64,000 bases of DNA from UBA1926 sp036732005. GTDB lineage: Bacteria > Planctomycetota > Phycisphaerae > Phycisphaerales > UBA1924. Below the pieces are notes generated by a model that worked only from the letters and a program-made list of their open reading frames with translations, was not told where the DNA came from and ran no database searches. Location: positions 310,001 to 374,000 of the forward strand of contig DAINDF010000002.1 of the NCBI GenBank assembly GCA_036732005.1. The letters run 5' to 3'. Shown in pieces: positions 1-7,800 of the stretch. Every line of letters starts with the position of its first letter. Within the stretch, counting starts at the first letter, position 1. The translations under genes and the position numbers were made by a program.

Positions 1-1242
1 CCGATCGTGCTCTTCCTGACCGACGGTCTGCCCACGGTCGGCGTCACGGCCGAGAAGACCATCCGCGAGAACATCCTCAAGGCCAACGCCCGCGGGGACG
101 CGGGGGCCCGCCGACTCTTCACCTTCGGCGTGGGGCACGATGTCAATGTTCCGCTGCTGACCGACCTCGCCCGCGAGAGCCGCGCCATCGCCGATTTCGT
201 CAACCCCGGCGAGGATGTCGAGGCGGCGGTGGGGAGGGTCTTTGAGCGCCTGCAAGGCCCCGTGCTGGCCGATCTTCGCCTGCGCACCGATTCGGGCCCG
301 GACGCGGAGACGATCCGTGACCTGTACCCCCGGCAAATGGGAGATCTCTTCGAGGACCAGCGACTCGTCTCGCTCGGACGCTACCGCGTGCCCCGCGGTG
401 GCTTTGAACTGGTCGTGACCGGGAACGCGGGCGACGGGGAACACACGCTCCGGGTCCCGCTCGATCCCGCCGACGCGAGCCCGGCCAACAGCCACATCGC
501 GCGCCTCTGGGCCCAGCAGAAGGTCACCTGGCTCATCGACGAACTCCGCACCGCCGGGGCCGACCCTCGCGTGCAGCAACTCGAGAATCTGGGCGACGAC
601 CCCAAACTCAAGGAACTGATCGATGAGATCGTGATGCTCTCGACCAAGTACGGCATCCTGACCGAGTACACCGCGTTCCTCGCGACCGAGAAGGGCGTGC
701 TCGCCGCGGGCCAGTCGCCGGAGTTCGATGTCAACACGATCTTCCAGGGGGCGAACCGGGTGCGTGCGGGCGGGGGCGGCGTGGCGCTGGGCGAGGCCCA
801 GAACCTCCGGCGCGACGCGGTCACCGCGGGCCGGCCGATGTCGATCCAGGACAACTACGAAATCGCGGCGCGAACCGCGGATGAGGCGAACGACAGCGCT
901 CGCGGCGGGGCCTCCTACTTCTCCGCTCCCCCTTCGCACGCCGCGATCGGGCTCGACACCGCGCAGGGCACCCAGGGCATGACGCTCCAGCAGATCGGCC
1001 CCGACACGCTCTACCGCCAGGGCGCCCGCTGGGTCGACGCCGGGGTGATCGGGGAGGACCAGGCCCGCGCCCAGAGCGAGGCGAAACCCCAACCCGACGA
1101 GACCGTCAACTTCGGCACCGACCGCTACTTTGAGCTCGCCGCCCGCCTCGCCGAGCAGGACCGCCAGGGCCTGATGGCGGTCCCGGGAGAAGTCGAGATC
1201 CTGCTCGACGGCAGGCGCATCCTCATCCAGAACCCCGCGTAA
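1..1242 (+). CDS. VIT/VWA domain protein, C-terminal part (5' end outside window)
   Basis: The frame is open from base 1, so the N-terminus (signal peptide, VIT domain and first half of the VWA domain) lies outside. Codons 1-90 fit the second half of a von Willebrand factor A fold, with FLTDGLPT and then a helix rich in LARES and VGRVFERL. Around codons 203-235 the run LKELIDEIVMLSTKYGI followed by TEYTAFLA matches the C-terminal hallmark of inter-alpha-trypsin-inhibitor-like VIT-VWA proteins (usually ...YGI.T.YT.FL). The last 170 residues are Ala/Gly-rich and I recognise nothing there. Such proteins are normally envelope or surface proteins; the exact role here is unknown. The next gene follows after 68 bases on the same strand, so co-transcription is possible. 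Confidence 0.8.
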   Translation, partial: PIVLFLTDGLPTVGVTAEKTIRENILKANARGDAGARRLFTFGVGHDVNVPLLTDLARESRAIADFVNPGEDVEAAVGRVFERLQGPVLADLRLRTDSGPDAETIRDLYPRQMGDLFEDQRLVSLGRYRVPRGGFELVVTGNAGDGEHTLRVPLDPADASPANSHIARLWAQQKVTWLIDELRTAGADPRVQQLENLGDDPKLKELIDEIVMLSTKYGILTEYTAFLATEKGVLAAGQSPEFDVNTIFQGANRVRAGGGGVALGEAQNLRRDAVTAGRPMSIQDNYEIAARTADEANDSARGGASYFSAPPSHAAIGLDTAQGTQGMTLQQIGPDTLYRQGARWVDAGVIGEDQARAQSEAKPQPDETVNFGTDRYFELAARLAEQDRQGLMAVPGEVEILLDGRRILIQNPA

Positions 1243-1310
1243 ACCCCCGTCGCCGCGTTCAGCGCGATACCGTTCCAGCAGACTGCACCGCACAAGAAAG
1301 CGAGAACCCC

Positions 1311-2819
1311 ATGCACACCCGACTGCTCACCCTCGCCGCGGGCCTCGCGCTCGCCGGCGCCGCGCTCGCCGATTCCACCGCGTTGACGATCTACTCGACC
1401 TCCGAGCCCGGGGGCGTGCCCGCGGAGTGGTACCGCCCCTTGCCCGGGCAGGGTCAGGCGTGGTGGGGGCCCAACATCCCGGGCTACGCCGTCGTGAAGG
1501 AGGAGCGAGCCTTCGAGTTCGCCCGGGGTGTCGGCGAACTCTCCTTCACGGGCGTCGCCGCCCTGCTCGACCCGACCACCGTGCATTTCGAGTCGCTCGA
1601 CGACAAGGCGACCAAGGTCCTCGAGCAGGATTACCGATTCGACCTCCTCAGCAACGAGAAACTCATCGCGAGGTTCATCGACAACCCGGTCCGCGTGATG
1701 ACCACGCAGGGGTCCGACCAGGTGATCCACGCCGGCACGCTGCTGAGCGCGTCAGGCGGCCTGGTGCTCCAGAAGGAAAACGGCGGGATCGTCACGATCC
1801 GCGACTACGACACGATCGACTTCCCCACCCTGCCCGGCGGGCTGCTCACGCGCCCGACACTGGTCTGGAAGACCTGGAGCCCCGCCGGCGGCGAGCAGAA
1901 CACCCGAATGTCCTATCAGACCACCGGCATCACCTGGTGGGCCGACTACAACCTCGTCTTCGCCCCGGGCGCCGACGCCAACAGCGGCACGCTCGATGTC
2001 GGCGCGTGGGTCAGCATCCTCAACCAGTCCGGCGGGGCCTACACCGACGCCAAGCTCAAGCTCATCGCGGGCGATGTCAACCGCGCCCCCGAACCCGCCA
2101 AGATCATGCGCCGGGGGGGCATGGAGATGATGGCCATGGCCGACGCGGCCCCGGGTTTCGAAGAAAAGTCCTTCTTCGAGTACCACCTTTACACCCTGGG
2201 CCGACCCGCCACCATCCCCGACAACTCCACCAAGCAGATCGAGCTCTTCGAGCCCGCCCGCGCCGTCCCGGCCGAGAAGGTCATGGTCTACGACGGCGCC
2301 GCCCTCGGCGGGGTGTACGGGGGCCGCTACACCGACCAGGGCTTCACCGGCGCCGGCAACACCAAGGTCGATGTCTTCCTGAAGTTCGAGAACGACAAGA
2401 ACTCGGGCCTGGGCATCCCCATGCCCAAGGGGCGCATCCGCGTCAGCCAGGTCGACCCAACGGATGGCTCCCTCGAATTCATCGGCGAGGATGTCATCGA
2501 CCACACCCCTAAGGACGAGACCGTCCTGATCAAACTCGGCCAGGCCTTCGATGTCGTCGGCGAGCGCCGGCAGACCGATTTCTCCATCGACAACGCCCGC
2601 CGCACCATGCGGGAGACCATCGAGATCAAGCTCCGCAACCACAAGGCCGAGCCGGTGAATGTTGTCGTGCGCGAGAACCTCTACCGCTGGACGAACTGGG
2701 AGGTCACGCGGACCAGTGCTGACTTCGAGAAGCAGGACAGCCGGACCATCCACTTCCCGGTGCGGATCGAGAAAGACGGGGAGGCCACGGTCACCTACAC
2801 CGTTCAGTACACTTGGTGA
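1311..2819 (+). CDS. DUF4139 domain-containing exported protein
   Basis: 502 residues. The N-terminus is a classical signal peptide (MHTR, hydrophobic LLTLAAGLALAG, AALA cleavage box near residue 20). The remainder is the beta-rich DUF4139-type fold: an early FTGVAALLDPTTVHFESL segment, a central TTGITWWADYNLVF region and a C-terminal part with VREN and DGEATVTYTVQYTW, typical of that family's end. No catalytic motif is visible and the family has no established biochemical role. It lies between the VIT/VWA gene and a two-component system, all on the plus strand, and might be sensed or controlled by that system (inference). The ATG at 1311 is chosen because it opens the signal peptide; the upstream Shine-Dalgarno is weak. 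Confidence 0.8.
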   Translation: MHTRLLTLAAGLALAGAALADSTALTIYSTSEPGGVPAEWYRPLPGQGQAWWGPNIPGYAVVKEERAFEFARGVGELSFTGVAALLDPTTVHFESLDDKATKVLEQDYRFDLLSNEKLIARFIDNPVRVMTTQGSDQVIHAGTLLSASGGLVLQKENGGIVTIRDYDTIDFPTLPGGLLTRPTLVWKTWSPAGGEQNTRMSYQTTGITWWADYNLVFAPGADANSGTLDVGAWVSILNQSGGAYTDAKLKLIAGDVNRAPEPAKIMRRGGMEMMAMADAAPGFEEKSFFEYHLYTLGRPATIPDNSTKQIELFEPARAVPAEKVMVYDGAALGGVYGGRYTDQGFTGAGNTKVDVFLKFENDKNSGLGIPMPKGRIRVSQVDPTDGSLEFIGEDVIDHTPKDETVLIKLGQAFDVVGERRQTDFSIDNARRTMRETIEIKLRNHKAEPVNVVVRENLYRWTNWEVTRTSADFEKQDSRTIHFPVRIEKDGEATVTYTVQYTW

Positions 2820-2864
2820 TCGGGCGCGCCGGGCGAGCCGGCGAGACCCGACCGGAGCCGCCCG

Positions 2865-3569
2865 ATGCCCGACGCCCGTGTGCTGATCGTCGAGGACGAC
2901 CCGTCGATCCGCGCCGCGCTGCGGGAGGCCCTTGCCCTTGCGGGGTACACCACCATCGATGCCGGCGACGGCAAGTCGGGCCTCGAACGCGCCCTGGAAG
3001 GGCTCGCCGATCTCGTCCTCCTCGACATCATGCTCCCCGAGCTCGACGGGCTCCATGTCCTCGAGCGCCTCCGCGCGACGAACCGGGCCCTTCCCGTCAT
3101 CTGCCTCACCGCCCTGGGCGAGCAGGCCGACAGGGTCCGGGGCCTCCGCGCGGGGGCGGACGACTACATCGTCAAGCCCTTCGGCGTCGACGAACTGCTC
3201 GCCCGAGTCGAGGCCGTGCTCCGCCGGTCCCCCCCGAAGGCCGACCCCGGCACGATCACCATCGCCGGGCGATCGATCCACCTTGCGCGCCAGGAGGTCA
3301 CCCTCGACACGGGCGAGACGCGGATCCTCCCGCAGCGTGAGGCCGAGCTCCTGGGTTATCTCGCCGCCCACCGGGGCCGGGCCGTTTCCAGGGAGGAACT
3401 CCTGGAGAAAGTCTGGGGCATCGACCCGCGCGGCATGCAGACCCGGACGGTCGACATGGCGGTCGTGCGCCTCCGCGAGGCCCTCGCCGACGCCGGGCCC
3501 GATCACGCGGTCATCGTGACCGTCCGTGGACGGGGCTACATGCTCGCGCAGGCGCGGGAGGGTGCGTGA
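2865..3569 (+). CDS. Response regulator transcription factor, OmpR/PhoB family
   Basis: 234 residues. The receiver domain (about 1-120) has the acidic pair E10/D11/D12, the phospho-acceptor D54 in VLLDIMLPELDG, T82 in LTALG and K104 in YIVKPFG. The C-terminal winged helix (about 130-230) contains ILPQREAELLGYLA, the VSREELLEKVWG helix and the MQTRTVDMAVVRLREAL recognition region ending in VRGRGYML, all standard for OmpR/PhoB regulators. Its stop overlaps the start of the following sensor kinase by four bases (GTGA), so the two are translationally coupled and form a cognate pair. The regulon cannot be read from sequence. Confidence 0.95.
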   Translation: MPDARVLIVEDDPSIRAALREALALAGYTTIDAGDGKSGLERALEGLADLVLLDIMLPELDGLHVLERLRATNRALPVICLTALGEQADRVRGLRAGADDYIVKPFGVDELLARVEAVLRRSPPKADPGTITIAGRSIHLARQEVTLDTGETRILPQREAELLGYLAAHRGRAVSREELLEKVWGIDPRGMQTRTVDMAVVRLREALADAGPDHAVIVTVRGRGYMLAQAREGA

Positions 3570-5308
3570 GGGGCCCCCGCTGGATGACATGGCTCGTCTT
3601 CGGCCTCTGCGCCCTGCTCGTCGTCGATGTGCTCGGCTGGGCCACCTGGCGCGTGCTGGCCCTCGAACGGGCCGAGCGGGCCGCCAGCGCCGAGGCCGAC
3701 GCCGCCCAGCGTGAACGCCTCGCCCTCTGGCAGATGGACTCGCTGGTGAGCGCCCTGATCGCCCGGGAGTCCGCCCGCCCCTATTTCGAGTACCGCCTCC
3801 GCTACGCCGCCGATCTCCCCTACGACCGAGCCTGGGACCTCGACGCCGCACGCACGCTCGCCGAGTCCCCGCTCGCCCGGGGCACCGCCGACCCCGTCAT
3901 CCGCCTCCATTTCCAGGTCGAGCCCAATGGCACGATCACCTCGCCCCAGGCCGACCCGGACGCCCCTCCCGGGCCCGACGCCGCGCCCCTTCGCGCCGGG
4001 CGGTTGGTGCGGGAACTCACCGCCTTCGAGCGGCTCGACCCGGCCGGGACCGCCGCCGCGACCGCCGAGAAGGCACCCGCCTCATCGGAACCGGCCGTAG
4101 CGGCCGACCTCGGCCAATCGGAGCGCATCCCCGAGCCGGGCGTCGACCCCGATCCCGACGCCGACCTCCGCCGGCAGCTGTTCGACCTCGCCCGCTCCGG
4201 GCGCCAGGCCGAGCGGCAGACAACCACCTCCGCCCGGGTCCAGGTGGGCCCATTCGAGCCCCGCTGGCTCCTCGCCCCGGACCATCAAGCCCAGCTCGTC
4301 TTTGAGCGGACCGTGCGGGTCGCCGGCGAGCTCTACACGCAGGGGCTCTGGATCGACTGGCCCTCCCTCCGGGCCGAACTGCTCGGCATCGCGGTCCGCC
4401 TCCTCCCCGGCGCGACCATCGAGCCCGTGCCCATGAACTCGGGCCCGGGCGCGCGCACGCTCGCGACCATCCCGCTCACCCTCGCCGCCCCGGCCGAGCC
4501 CTCCGACATCCGCAGGCTCACCCCGACCCGCCTGACCCTGGTGGTCACCTGGGTCGCCGCGCTGACCGCGCTCGCCGCGATCGGGCTTGTGCTGCACGCC
4601 GCCATGAGCCTCGCCGAACGGCGAGGCCGGTTCGTCGCGGCGGTCACGCACGAACTCCGCTCCCCGCTCACGACCTTCCGGCTCTACACCGACCTGCTCG
4701 CGCGCACGGACGACGCTGAGAAACGCCGCGATCAGATCGAGGCGCTGCGGCGAGAGTCGCACCGCCTCGGGTCCGTGGTCGAGAATGTGCTGACCTACGC
4801 GGGGCTGCGACAGTCCGCGGCGCCCGCCCCCGTGCGCGCGCTGGGTGAACTCCTCGACGAGATCGCCCCCTCCCTCGCCGCCCGTGCCGAGGAGAGCGGG
4901 GCTCGCCTCGACCGGCACGAGGACCCCGCCGCCCGGGCGGCCCGCGTCCGCCTCGCGCCGGGCTCGCTCGAACGCATCCTCGCGAACCTCGTGGATAACG
5001 CGTGCCGGTACGGCCTGACCGACGCGGACCGGGTTGTGACGCTCACCGCGGAGCGGGCCGGTCCCCTGGTGCGGCTCCGGGTTGCCGACCGGGGCCCGGG
5101 CGTGCCCGCCGGCGAACGCAGGCGGATTTTCGGCGATTTTTTCCGGGGCCGGACCTCGCGGCGCTCCCACAGCGGGATGGGGCTGGGGCTCGCGATCGCG
5201 CGGGGTCTGGCCCGGGCGGAGGGGGGGGATCTCCGCCTGCTCAGGCGGGACGGGCCCGGGGCGTGCTTTGAGGTGTCCCTGCGTGTTCTGATGGCCGAAG
5301 ATGGATGA
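3566..5308 (+). CDS. Sensor histidine kinase (partner of the OmpR-type regulator)
   Basis: 580 residues, GTG start overlapping the regulator's stop. One membrane helix lies near residues 7-30 (MTWLVFGLCALLVVDVLG) and a second near 310-335 (LTLVVTWVAALTALAAIG), with a long Pro/Ala-rich periplasmic sensor region between them. Right after TM2 comes the dimerisation/phospho-acceptor box VTHELRSPLTTFRLY (H-box). The C-terminal ATPase shows ANLVDNACRYG (N-box), ADRGPGVP (G1) and SGMGLGLAIARGL (G2). No HAMP domain is obvious. The periplasmic region does not resemble a sensor domain I know, so the stimulus is unknown. Confidence 0.93.
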   Translation: MRGPRWMTWLVFGLCALLVVDVLGWATWRVLALERAERAASAEADAAQRERLALWQMDSLVSALIARESARPYFEYRLRYAADLPYDRAWDLDAARTLAESPLARGTADPVIRLHFQVEPNGTITSPQADPDAPPGPDAAPLRAGRLVRELTAFERLDPAGTAAATAEKAPASSEPAVAADLGQSERIPEPGVDPDPDADLRRQLFDLARSGRQAERQTTTSARVQVGPFEPRWLLAPDHQAQLVFERTVRVAGELYTQGLWIDWPSLRAELLGIAVRLLPGATIEPVPMNSGPGARTLATIPLTLAAPAEPSDIRRLTPTRLTLVVTWVAALTALAAIGLVLHAAMSLAERRGRFVAAVTHELRSPLTTFRLYTDLLARTDDAEKRRDQIEALRRESHRLGSVVENVLTYAGLRQSAAPAPVRALGELLDEIAPSLAARAEESGARLDRHEDPAARAARVRLAPGSLERILANLVDNACRYGLTDADRVVTLTAERAGPLVRLRVADRGPGVPAGERRRIFGDFFRGRTSRRSHSGMGLGLAIARGLARAEGGDLRLLRRDGPGACFEVSLRVLMAEDG

Positions 5309-5333
5309 CCCGGCGCGTCCGGGGCCGTATACT
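5305..5333 (+). promoter_or_regulatory. Predicted promoter of tRNA-Ile
   Basis: A TATACT -10 hexamer at 5328-5333 with a poor -35 (ATGACC at 5305-5310, 17-bp spacer), about 45 bases before the tRNA, in the short gap after the kinase stop. Confidence 0.5.
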
Positions 5334-5378
5334 CGTCCCCTGCCCGGTCGGTGCGGACCTCCCGGGCGATTGACAACC

Positions 5379-5452
5379 GGGCCTATAGCTCAGATGGCTA
5401 GAGCGCACCCCTGATAAGGGTGAGGTCACAGGTTCGAGTCCTGTTAGGCCCA
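5379..5452 (+). tRNA. tRNA-Ile (anticodon GAT)
   Basis: 74 bases folding as a cloverleaf. The acceptor stem pairs GGGCCTA (5379-5385) with TAGGCCC (5445-5451), followed by discriminator A at 5452. The anticodon stem CACCC/GGGTG closes the loop CTGATAA with anticodon GAT at 5413-5415. The T-loop contains the usual GGTTCGAGTCC. The 3' CCA is not encoded and must be added post-transcriptionally. Confidence 0.97.
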
Positions 5453-5579
5453 TTCCCGACCCGCGGCAACGCGGGTCTTCTGTTGCGCCCGCCCGGCGAG
5501 GTCCGCCCTCTGCCGGCGCACGACCGCGGGGGGCCGGCCCGTATAGTCGGTCACCCGGTCAGGACGAGCGAGGAGGGGC

Positions 5580-6503
5580 ATGAGCAAGACGCGATCCTTC
5601 GGCGGCGACTTCAAGCGGTTCTTCGGCCGGGGGCTCGCGATCCTCCTCCCCTCGATCGTGACGCTCTGGCTGCTGTGGCAGGCGTTCGTGTTCGTGTTCA
5701 ACAATGTCGCCGAGCCGATCAACCGGGGCCTGCGCGCGGGCATCATCCAGGTCGCCCCGCGCGTGCTCGACGACGCGCAGATGCCGACCTGGTTCGTCGT
5801 GACCGACGAGCAGGTCGCCCGCCGGGCCCACCGGCGGATGACCGAGGGTCTGACAGAGCTCAGCAGCGAGGCGATCGCCCGCGAGATCCGCGTGCAGCAG
5901 TTGCAGGATGTCTGGCGGAAGAACTGGTACCTGAACGGGCTGGGGTTCGTCGTCGCGATCATCCTGATCTACCTCGCGGGCCTGCTGCTGGGAAACTACC
6001 TGGGCCGGCAGGTCTACACGCGTGTCGAGGCGCTGATCGCGCGGATCCCGGGTTTCAAGCAGGTTTACCCGCATGTCAAGCAGGTGGTGGACCTGATCTT
6101 CGGGGAGAACGCGACCGCGAAGGCGTTCAGCGAGGTCGTGCTCGTGCAGTATCCCCGCGAGGGGATCTGGACCCTCGGGCTGGTCTCGGGCAACACCTTC
6201 GAGGGCATCCGCCGCGTCACGGGCGGGGAGACCATCAGCGTGTTCATCCCGACCTCGCCGACGCCGATGACCGGGTTCGTGATCAATGTGCTGCGCAAGG
6301 ACGCGATCAAGGTCGACTGCACCATCGAGCAGGCGTTGCGGTTCGTTATCACCGCCGGCGTGCTCACGCCCGACTCGGTCGAGCCGCCGCAGATCGGCGT
6401 GGCCCCTTCCCGGCTGGCCAAGGCGGAGGCCGCCGCCGAGCGGGCGATCGCGACCGCCGACCGTGCCGGCGGGTCCGGGCCCGAGAAGCCCTCGGAAGCG
6501 TGA
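5580..6503 (+). CDS. DUF502 family membrane protein
   Basis: 307 residues. The N-terminal part has FFGRGLAILLPSIVTLWLLWQAF, the family's typical first membrane helix, and a second helix near residue 120-145 (LGFVVAIILIYLAGLLLGNYLG). After this come IARIPGFKQVYPHVKQVVDLIFG and a C-terminal domain containing GYV-like strands (GIWTLGLVSGN, SVFIPTSPTPMTGFV), all features of DUF502 proteins. The function is unknown. It is preceded by TATAGT (5542-5547) and a strong AGGAGGGG ribosome site just before the ATG. It is the first gene of a same-strand run with hpf, EIIA and HPr. Confidence 0.85.
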   Translation: MSKTRSFGGDFKRFFGRGLAILLPSIVTLWLLWQAFVFVFNNVAEPINRGLRAGIIQVAPRVLDDAQMPTWFVVTDEQVARRAHRRMTEGLTELSSEAIAREIRVQQLQDVWRKNWYLNGLGFVVAIILIYLAGLLLGNYLGRQVYTRVEALIARIPGFKQVYPHVKQVVDLIFGENATAKAFSEVVLVQYPREGIWTLGLVSGNTFEGIRRVTGGETISVFIPTSPTPMTGFVINVLRKDAIKVDCTIEQALRFVITAGVLTPDSVEPPQIGVAPSRLAKAEAAAERAIATADRAGGSGPEKPSEA

Positions 6504-6535
6504 CCGGACCCCGACGGTTCCGGGGCGCTTCCGCG

Positions 6536-6541
6536 TATGAT
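6536..6541 (+). promoter_or_regulatory. Possible -10 box for hpf
   Basis: TATGAT lies 47 bases upstream of the hpf ATG, in the gap after the DUF502 gene. I see no good -35. Unlike many genes here, hpf has a real leader with an AAGGGGG ribosome site. Confidence 0.4.
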
Positions 6542-6588
6542 GTGATCAGACGAGAGCCGGGCTCCGGCCCGGCGGAAGGGGGTTCAGA

Positions 6589-6888
6589 ATGCGGATCGAT
6601 GTGGTCGGCCGAGATGTGCATGTGACCGAGAACATCCGTTCCTACGCCGAGAAGAAGGGGGAGAAGCTCCCCAAGTACTTCGACGGCACGCAGCTGGTGA
6701 CCTTCCGGATCGCCAAAGCCGACAAGCTGAGTTACACGGTCGAGTGCGTCGTCGATGTCGAGAAGCACAAGGAGTTCATCTCCAGCGCCGACGACCAGGA
6801 CATCATGGCCGCCATCGATCAGGCCGTTCACAAGGCGACCCGTCAACTGACGGACTTCAAGGAACGCCTCAAGCAGAGCAACCGCTGA
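6589..6888 (+). CDS. hpf: Ribosome hibernation-promoting factor (short HPF/RaiA family)
   Basis: 99 residues, short-form HPF: MRIDVVGRDVHVTENIRSY, then YFDGTQLVTFRI, a beta strand SYTVECVVDV and the C-terminal helix DIMAAIDQAVHKATRQLTDFKERL. The family binds the 30S decoding region and silences ribosomes in stationary phase. There is no C-terminal dimerisation extension, so it is not the long form. It sits directly upstream of a PTS EIIA and an HPr gene, echoing the hpf-ptsN-HPr order of the proteobacterial rpoN operon. A second, divergent HPF lies at 56186, next to dnaK. Confidence 0.9.
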   Translation: MRIDVVGRDVHVTENIRSYAEKKGEKLPKYFDGTQLVTFRIAKADKLSYTVECVVDVEKHKEFISSADDQDIMAAIDQAVHKATRQLTDFKERLKQSNR

Positions 6889-6943
6889 GTTCGCAAGTTC
6901 ACACGGCCCAGCGGTGGGCCCGCAGCACCGGACGGAGTCCCTC

Positions 6944-7420
6944 ATGAAACTGACGGAGATCGTCGTAGAATCGGCCATCATCCCCTCGCTCGAGGCGGTG
7001 GAACGCGACGCCGTGCTGGCGGAGATGGTCGACGGGCTGGTGAGGTCCGGCTCGGTCGATGCTTCGATCCGCGACCAGATCGTCGCCAAACTGGTCGAGC
7101 GGGAGACGAAGGGCTCGACCGGGTTCGGTCGCGGCGTCGCCGTGCCGCACGCCAAGCACGCCTCGGTGAAACGCCTCACCGCGGCGGTCGGGCTCAGCGG
7201 GCGCGGCATCGATTTCTCGGCGCTCGACAAGCAGCCCGTCTACTCGGTCTTCCTGCTCATCAGCCCGCAGGATCAGCCCGAAGAGCACCTCCAGGCGATG
7301 GAGGTCATCTTCAAGAACCTGAGCAAGGACACCTTCCGCCGCTTCCTCCGCCAGGCCCAATCGGTGGAGGACATCCGGACGCTGCTCGACGAGGCCGACT
7401 CGCAGCAACTCGCGGGGTAA
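6944..7420 (+). CDS. ptsN: PTS EIIA protein, fructose/nitrogen (PtsN) type
   Basis: 158 residues from the ATG at 6944, which has GGAG six bases upstream; an upstream in-frame ATG at 6914 lacks this. The fold is EIIA(Fru/Ntr): ILRR-like ETKGSTGFGRGVAVPHAKH carries the phosphorylatable H69, followed by VGLSGRGIDFSALDKQPVYSVFLLISP, and the C-terminus has HLQAMEVIFKNLSKDTFRRFL. It would accept phosphate from HPr (next gene). No EIIB or EIIC is nearby, so a regulatory role is more likely than sugar transport (inference). The symbol ptsN is used by analogy with the neighbourhood. Confidence 0.85.
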   Translation: MKLTEIVVESAIIPSLEAVERDAVLAEMVDGLVRSGSVDASIRDQIVAKLVERETKGSTGFGRGVAVPHAKHASVKRLTAAVGLSGRGIDFSALDKQPVYSVFLLISPQDQPEEHLQAMEVIFKNLSKDTFRRFLRQAQSVEDIRTLLDEADSQQLAG

Positions 7421-7458
7421 GCCGGCCTTCCCGCTCCCTCCGATCGGAGTTCCGCCCC

Positions 7459-7734
7459 GTGTCCGATTGCGCCGTCACCACGGTCACCATCGTCAACAAG
7501 CTGGGCCTGCACGCCCGGCCCGCGATGGCGTTCGCGGAGACCGCGGGCAGGTTCAAGGCCGAGGTCACGATCTCCAGGGGCGGGCAGTCCATCGACGGCA
7601 AATCCGTGATGGAGATCATGCTCCTCGCCGCGACGATGGGGACCGCGCTTGAGATCACCGCCCGGGGCGCCGACGCCGACGCCTGCCTGGCCGAGTTGCG
7701 GTCCCTCGTCGAGCGCGGGTTCGACGAGGACTAG
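7459..7734 (+). CDS. HPr family phosphocarrier protein
   Basis: 91 residues, GTG start with GGAG about ten bases upstream. NKLGLHARPAMAF contains the phospho-acceptor H18, and DGKSVMEIMLLAA contains S49, equivalent to Ser46, the site used by HPr kinase. Both key sites are intact. It is the last gene of the DUF502-hpf-EIIA-HPr series and points towards the convergent AGCS gene. No Enzyme I or HPr kinase gene is in the window. Confidence 0.92.
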   Translation: MSDCAVTTVTIVNKLGLHARPAMAFAETAGRFKAEVTISRGGQSIDGKSVMEIMLLAATMGTALEITARGADADACLAELRSLVERGFDED

Positions 7735-7800
7735 TTCCGCACCCGCCCCGGGCGGACCGGGAGCCCCGGGGCCGGCCGGGGCGCGGGGCCCCGTGCGGCC

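Noticed and set aside
7744..7783. GC-rich stem CGCCCCGG/CCGGGGCG between HPr and the convergent symporter
   Set aside because: No T-run; such stems are expected by chance in this composition.
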